Positions 7,473 through 11,195 of a DNA stretch of 11,195 bases are shown piece after piece; positions within the stretch are counted from its first letter, which is position 1; the number at the start of each line of letters is the position of its first letter. Below the pieces are notes generated by a model. That model did not search any database, was not told the DNA's origin, and saw only the letters and a program-made list of their open reading frames with translations. Both the position numbers and the translations under genes were made by a program. The stretch lies in assembly GCA_003252145.1 (NCBI GenBank), contig QKDJ01000008.1, positions 1-11,195 on the forward strand, written 5' to 3'. Origin of the DNA: Azovibrio restrictus. GTDB taxonomy: Bacteria; Pseudomonadota; Gammaproteobacteria; Burkholderiales; Rhodocyclaceae.

Positions 7473-8077
7473 CACGGTGTTTCTTCTTCCTTGACGTAAC
7501 GGGACAAATAGGCGCCTTGGGCCAGCACGAACAGCAGCAGCAGACCCATGCCGCCAAAAAGCTTGAAATTGACCCAGGTATCGGTGCTGTAGTGGAAGGC
7601 CACAAACAGATTCAGGCCGCCCATGGCCAGGAAAAAGATGATCCAGGCCAGATTGAGGCGGCTCCAGGCCACTTCAGGCAGTTCTATCTTGTCCTTGAGC
7701 ATGAGCCGGACTGCATTGCGCTGGAACAGGGTGGCGGTCAGCATGCTGCCGGACATGATCCAGTACAGCACCGTGGGCTTCCATTTGATGAAGGTGTCGT
7801 CCCGGAAAAGCAGCGTCATGCTGCCAAAAACAGTGACCAGGCCCAGGCTGATCCAGAGCATGCGATCCACCTTGCCGTGGCGCAGGTAAACCCAGCCGAT
7901 CTGCAGCAGGGTGGCAAGGATGACCACGGCCGTGGCCAGCAGGATGGGCGCCTGGACGGGCGTGACACTGCCCATGAAGGAGGCCAGCCAGTCGGCAGCC
8001 TGCTGCTGGTGTTGCTCGGCGTATTTGAAGGAGATGAAAAACAGGATGACCGGGAACAGGTCGAAGAGCAGTTTCAT
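7472..8077 (-). CDS. yciB: YciB/IspZ inner-membrane protein (septation protein A family)
   Basis: The 201-residue polytopic membrane protein starts with the family hallmark [14 protein letters not shown]. It keeps the most conserved block: [11 protein letters not shown] (68-78), [19 protein letters not shown] (83-101), the WSRLNLAW segment (138-145) and WVNFKLFG (168-175). About five or six membrane segments are visible (roughly 3-19, 43-64, 73-91, 102-119, 138-161, 171-192). YciB is linked to cell-envelope integrity and septation in enterobacteria and Shigella; its biochemical role is unsettled. Compared with the 179-residue E. coli protein there are about 20 extra residues, rich in Gln and Ala (around 20-42), between the first two membrane segments. 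A clear sigma-70-type promoter precedes it, but no good Shine-Dalgarno sequence; the start is fixed by family similarity. It is the first gene of the operon. Confidence 0.96.
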   Translation of the reverse strand: MKLLFDLFPVILFFISFKYAEQHQQQAADWLASFMGSVTPVQAPILLATAVVILATLLQIGWVYLRHGKVDRMLWISLGLVTVFGSMTLLFRDDTFIKWKPTVLYWIMSGSMLTATLFQRNAVRLMLKDKIELPEVAWSRLNLAWIIFFLAMGGLNLFVAFHYSTDTWVNFKLFGGMGLLLLFVLAQGAYLSRYVKEEETP

Positions 8078-8103
8078 GGATAGACGGCTGGATGGGTTCG
8101 GCG

Positions 8104-8132
8104 ATTATGTGGCTTTCCCTGCAGCTTGTCCA
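8104..8132 (-). promoter_or_regulatory. Sigma-70-type promoter of the yciB operon
   Basis: On the minus strand a -35 box TGGACA (8132-8127, five of six to TTGACA) and a -10 box CATAAT (8109-8104, five of six to TATAAT) are separated by exactly 17 bases. Transcription would start near 8097, giving a leader of about 20 bases before the yciB ATG at 8077. No other promoter of similar quality was seen within the operon. Confidence 0.7.
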
Positions 8133-8142
8133 ATGGGGGCGC

Positions 8143-8151
8143 TGCTATACT
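8143..8151 (+). promoter_or_regulatory. Extended -10 promoter of the HD-GYP response regulator
   Basis: TGCTATACT (8143-8151) matches the extended -10 form TGnTATAAT with one mismatch. The -35 region is poor (TTGTCC at 8126-8131 leaves only 14 bases), which is typical of extended -10 promoters. The start would be near 8158, about 34 bases before the ATG at 8192. This also argues against a TTG start at 8126, which would lie upstream of the transcript. Confidence 0.55.
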
Positions 8152-8191
8152 CGCCTCAGGCTGTACCTCATTCCTGACTACCGGAGGATGG

Positions 8192-9244
8192 ATGGACAAA
8201 GTACTCATCATCGATGACAGCGAAATCAACCTGACGCTGTTGAAACATCTGGTCCTCCGGCTGGGGAATTGCGAGCCCTTGTTGTTTCCCCAGCCCAAGG
8301 ATGCCTTGGCCTGGTGCCAGGATCAGGTGCCGGATCTTGTGATCGTGGATTACATGATGCCGGACATGGACGGTCTTCAGTTCATCACGGCCTTCCGGGC
8401 TTTGGAGGGCTTGGCCGATATTCCAGTCCTGATGATTACCGCCAACGACCAGAAGGACGTGCGTTACCAGGCTCTGGTGGGCGGGGCCAATGACTTCCTC
8501 AACAAGCCCGTGGACCGGACCGAGTTCGATGCCCGGGCCCGCAACATGCTCGCCCTGCGTCAGGGCCAGAAGTTCCTGGCCGACCGGGCCTTGCATCTCC
8601 AGTCCCTGGTGGAACAGCAGACCGAGCGCATTCTGCAGCAGGAACAAGAACTCATCTATCGCCTGTCCCGTGCCGCTGAATTCAGGGATCCGGAAACAGG
8701 CGCGCACATTCAGCGCATGGCTCACTACTCCACCTTGATTGCCGCCCAGATGGGCATGAGCGAGGCGGATCAGCATCTGCTCCTGCAGGCAGCTCCCATG
8801 CATGATGTGGGCAAGATCGGCATTCCCGACTACATCCTGCTCAAACCGGGGCGTTTGAGCCCGGAAGAGTTCGAGGTCATGAAGGGCCATGCCCGGCTGG
8901 GCTATGAACTACTGCATGGCAGCGCTTCACCCATACTCCAGACCGGCGCTGAAATCGCCAGGGCCCATCACGAGAAGTTCGATGGCAGCGGTTATCCGGG
9001 GCATCTGGCCGGGGAGGATATTCCCCTCATGGGACGCATCGTGGCCGTGGCCGATGTCTTTGATGCCCTGACTTCCGAGCGGCCTTACAAACGGGCCTGG
9101 TCCCTGGAGGATGCCCGCAAGCATCTGGAAGACAACAGCGGGACCCATTTTGACCCCGCCTGCGTGGCGGCTTTCCTGGCGACCTGGGAGCAAGCAATGG
9201 AAATCCGGGAGCGTTTCCAGGACGAGGAACTTCCTCAAATCTGA
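8192..9244 (+). CDS. Response regulator with HD-GYP c-di-GMP phosphodiesterase output (RpfG-like)
   Basis: The 350-residue protein starts with a receiver domain (about 2-120): acidic pair Asp8-Asp9, phospho-acceptor Asp53 in IVDYMMPDMDG, Thr83 and Lys105 in NKP. A coiled coil (about 124-158) leads to an HD-GYP domain (about 157-335). Its metal-binding and signature residues are present: GAHIQR with His172, MHDVGKIGIPD with His204-Asp205, KGHARLGYELL with His233, HH (259-260), FDGSGYP (263-269), then VADVFDALTSERPYKR. Hydrolysis of c-di-GMP, controlled by phosphorylation, is expected. The ATG at 8192 follows GGAGG (8183-8187) with a short four-base spacer, and the receiver begins at once (MDKVLIIDDSE). 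The upstream in-frame TTG at 8126 is rejected. The histidine kinase follows after seven bases and is the likely phosphodonor. Confidence 0.96.
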   Translation: MDKVLIIDDSEINLTLLKHLVLRLGNCEPLLFPQPKDALAWCQDQVPDLVIVDYMMPDMDGLQFITAFRALEGLADIPVLMITANDQKDVRYQALVGGANDFLNKPVDRTEFDARARNMLALRQGQKFLADRALHLQSLVEQQTERILQQEQELIYRLSRAAEFRDPETGAHIQRMAHYSTLIAAQMGMSEADQHLLLQAAPMHDVGKIGIPDYILLKPGRLSPEEFEVMKGHARLGYELLHGSASPILQTGAEIARAHHEKFDGSGYPGHLAGEDIPLMGRIVAVADVFDALTSERPYKRAWSLEDARKHLEDNSGTHFDPACVAAFLATWEQAMEIRERFQDEELPQI

Positions 9245-9251
9245 CCGCACG

Positions 9252-11195
9252 ATGGTGAAACGACTGAACCTTTGGCCCCGGCGCCTGCGTACCCAGCTTG
9301 CCCTGCTGGTATCGGGCTTCTTTATTGTGCTGGTACTGAGCTATACCGCGTACTCCGCCAATCGGCTGGGGGAAGTGGCCCAGGATTTGATCCGGAACCA
9401 GGCCCTGGCCCTGGGGCGTAACTTGGCATTGGACCTATCCGCGCCACTGATTCAGAAGGATGAGAACGCCATGCAGGCTCGTTTGCATGGTGCCGCCGAT
9501 TACCCGGAAGTCCGCAGCCTGTCGGTGATTGGACTTGAGGGCCGGGTATTTAGCGTGATGCGCAAGGATGCTTCGGGCCGGGTTTTCCTGGACATGGCCT
9601 CTGGTTTGCAGGTGCCGCCCCAGGCAGAGGCGGTGCCTCAGCCGGTGTTCGGGCAACGGGGAAAAATGTTCGAGGTGATCTGGTACCCCGTGGAGAGTGG
9701 GGGCGTGATCGGCTGGTTGCGCCTCGAAATCAGCATGGAAAAACCCCATCAGATGCAGGCGCGTATCTGGGAGGAAAGCCTGATGGCCGGGGGCATTGCG
9801 GTAGTCGCAGCACTGCTTTTCATGTTTCTCATCCTGCGCCGTCCCGTGGCTGTGCTCTCCAAAGCCTCTGGGTTCGCTGAGCGTCTGGACCGGAATCCTG
9901 GTCGGGTGTTGCCCGAGTATCACGGGAACACGGAACTCGCCTCTCTGGTAAGCGCCCTGAACAGTGCGTCGGAACGTCTTCATCTCCAGGGGGAGAAGGT
10001 GGCCGAGAGCAGCCGCTTCCTCAAACATCTGACGGATGCTCTGGGCGAAGGGGTGCTGGCCAGCGACGCGAAAGGACGCTGTACCTTCGTCAATGCCGAA
10101 GCGGAGCGCCTGCTGGGCTGGAGCCGCTACGAGCTGTTGGGCGAGTTTGTTCATGAGCTGGTGCACTACCGCACCCTCTCGGGTACCGAGATCAGCCGGG
10201 ATGAATGTCCCCTGCATAGCGAGGAGGGCATGCGTCACGAGATGCGTTCCGAGCTGGATTGCTTTCAGCGCAGGGACGGCAGCAGCTTTCCCATTGCCAT
10301 GGTGTCCATGCCCTTGTTTGAAGGGGAGCATTTCGTAGGTACGGTGCTGGCTTTCCAGGACATTACCGAACGCAAACAGGACGAGGATGACCTGCTGGCG
10401 TCCACCTCCCGGCTTTCGGCTTTGATCGAGAACATGCAGGCCGGGGTGCTGGTGGAGGATGAGCGGCATCAGGTGGTCCTGGCCAACCGGGCCCTGAGTC
10501 TGGTGATGGGACTCTCCCAGGAAAGTCTCATGCCAGGTCAGCCCTCCCGCTTCCTGTTTGAAAGTTGTCGGGCGGTCATGGAGGACCCGGAAGGATTTGC
10601 CACCGAGGTCAGGCAGCTGATCAAGGACAAGCAGCCCACTTTGAACCACGAACTGCACCTGATTGATGGGCGGGTGCTGGAGTGGGATTACGTGCCCATT
10701 TATCTCTTCCCCGCTTTTCCCCAGAGGGAGGACTGCCGGGGGCATGTGTGGCAATTCCGGGACATTACCTCCCGCAAGCTGGCCCAGCGGGAGTTGCAGC
10801 AGGCCAAGGAACAGGCGGAGGCTGCCAACCATGCCAAGAGTGATTTCCTGGCCAATATGAGCCATGAAATCCGGACCCCCATGAATGGCATTTTGGGGAT
10901 GACCGAGCTGGCCCTGGATACGGACCTGAATGAGGAGCAGCGGGAATACCTGAGTCTGGTGAAGTCCTCGGCGGATGCCCTGCTGGTGATCATTAACGAC
11001 ATCCTGGACTTTTCCAAGATCGAAGCCGGCAAGCTGGATCTGGAAGCCATAGATTTCCCCTTGCCCAGACTGCTGGACGACGTCATGAAGCCTTTTGCCT
11101 TGCGCGGGCGCTCCAAAGGGCTGGAAATGAAGGTGATCCGGGGGGCTCAGGTACCGGACTGGGTTCGAGGGGACCCGGCCCGCCTGCGCCAGGTC
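9252..11195 (+). CDS. Membrane sensor histidine kinase with HAMP and two PAS domains (partial, cut by window end)
   Basis: The frame stays open for 648 codons to the last base, so the 3' end is missing. TM1 (about 16-34) and TM2 (about 178-196) enclose a periplasmic sensor of about 140 residues with no motif I recognise. A HAMP-like linker (about 195-247, starting RRPVAVL) follows. PAS1 (about 255-375) carries the insert RDECPLH (316-322) and ends in DITERK; PAS2 (about 385-509) ends in RDITSRK. A coiled coil then joins the dimerisation domain with the H-box NMSHEIRTPMNGILGM (535-550; His538 is the phospho-acceptor) and FSKIEAGKL (587-595). The sequence stops at GDPARLRQV, where the ATPase N-box begins. 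This H-box style is common in hybrid kinases, so receiver or HPt domains may lie beyond the window. The ATG lies seven bases after the response-regulator stop with little Shine-Dalgarno support, suggesting coupled translation. Confidence 0.94.
   Translation, partial: MVKRLNLWPRRLRTQLALLVSGFFIVLVLSYTAYSANRLGEVAQDLIRNQALALGRNLALDLSAPLIQKDENAMQARLHGAADYPEVRSLSVIGLEGRVFSVMRKDASGRVFLDMASGLQVPPQAEAVPQPVFGQRGKMFEVIWYPVESGGVIGWLRLEISMEKPHQMQARIWEESLMAGGIAVVAALLFMFLILRRPVAVLSKASGFAERLDRNPGRVLPEYHGNTELASLVSALNSASERLHLQGEKVAESSRFLKHLTDALGEGVLASDAKGRCTFVNAEAERLLGWSRYELLGEFVHELVHYRTLSGTEISRDECPLHSEEGMRHEMRSELDCFQRRDGSSFPIAMVSMPLFEGEHFVGTVLAFQDITERKQDEDDLLASTSRLSALIENMQAGVLVEDERHQVVLANRALSLVMGLSQESLMPGQPSRFLFESCRAVMEDPEGFATEVRQLIKDKQPTLNHELHLIDGRVLEWDYVPIYLFPAFPQREDCRGHVWQFRDITSRKLAQRELQQAKEQAEAANHAKSDFLANMSHEIRTPMNGILGMTELALDTDLNEEQREYLSLVKSSADALLVIINDILDFSKIEAGKLDLEAIDFPLPRLLDDVMKPFALRGRSKGLEMKVIRGAQVPDWVRGDPARLRQV

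Noticed and set aside
8153..8161. Palindrome GCCTCAGGC near the predicted response-regulator transcript start
   Set aside because: It is only four bases per arm with one central base and no second copy, so chance is the simplest explanation.
8126..8191. TTG start giving the response regulator 22 extra N-terminal residues
   Set aside because: It lies upstream of the proposed transcript start near 8158 and has no ribosome site, while the ATG at 8192 follows GGAGG and begins directly with the receiver fold.
9435..10865. Long minus-strand open frame (476 codons) opposite the histidine kinase
   Set aside because: The plus strand encodes a complete, recognisable kinase. The antisense protein has no known domain and reflects high-GC codon bias leaving the opposite strand free of stops.

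Overview
The window reads as a dense, roughly 60% GC bacterial chromosome segment, most likely from a betaproteobacterium and perhaps Rhodocyclales-like. That placement is an inference from three things: the yciB-yciI-bolA-parvulin gene order, the betaproteobacterial style of YciB, and the abundance of Cache/PAS/GGDEF and EAL-CBS-GGDEF proteins. There are no RNA genes, mobile elements, CRISPR arrays or long gene-free stretches; the longest space between genes is 114 bases.

Layout. Bases 2-199 are the 3' end of an unidentified plus-strand gene, closed by a rho-independent terminator at 223-248. A minus-strand pair follows: an EAL-CBS-CBS-GGDEF cyclic-di-GMP protein (3955-2063) and, 13 bases downstream, a transmembrane methyl-accepting chemotaxis protein (2049-247). 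Divergent from them is a plus-strand membrane diguanylate cyclase with a Cache-like periplasmic sensor, PAS and GGEEF (4050-5990). A bidirectional terminator (6017-6044) separates it from a convergent minus-strand operon. Read in transcription order, that operon is yciB (8077-7472), a YciI-family protein (7472-7170), bolA (7173-6889) and a secreted parvulin peptidyl-prolyl isomerase (6851-6063). The first three genes are joined by overlapping stop and start codons. Divergent from yciB are a REC-HD-GYP response regulator (8192-9244) and, seven bases later, a membrane sensor histidine kinase with HAMP and two PAS domains (9252 onward), which the window edge cuts just after the start of its ATPase domain.

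How the genes fit together. Two two-gene or single-gene signalling units flank a conserved housekeeping operon. Together they carry two GGDEF domains (synthesis), one EAL and one HD-GYP domain (degradation), one chemoreceptor and one histidine kinase. The diguanylate cyclase and the EAL-GGDEF gene are back to back. The kinase and HD-GYP regulator form a likely phosphorelay that would control c-di-GMP hydrolysis. The housekeeping operon covers envelope biogenesis (YciB), iron-sulfur or redox handling (BolA) and periplasmic protein folding (parvulin).

The most notable non-coding signals are two. The leader of the EAL-GGDEF gene has a pair of inverted repeats that both mask its Shine-Dalgarno sequence. 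The yciB/response-regulator gap (8078-8191) has closely packed divergent sigma-70-type promoters. I did not see a clearly novel defence or mobile system; the window is a signalling cluster made of known families.
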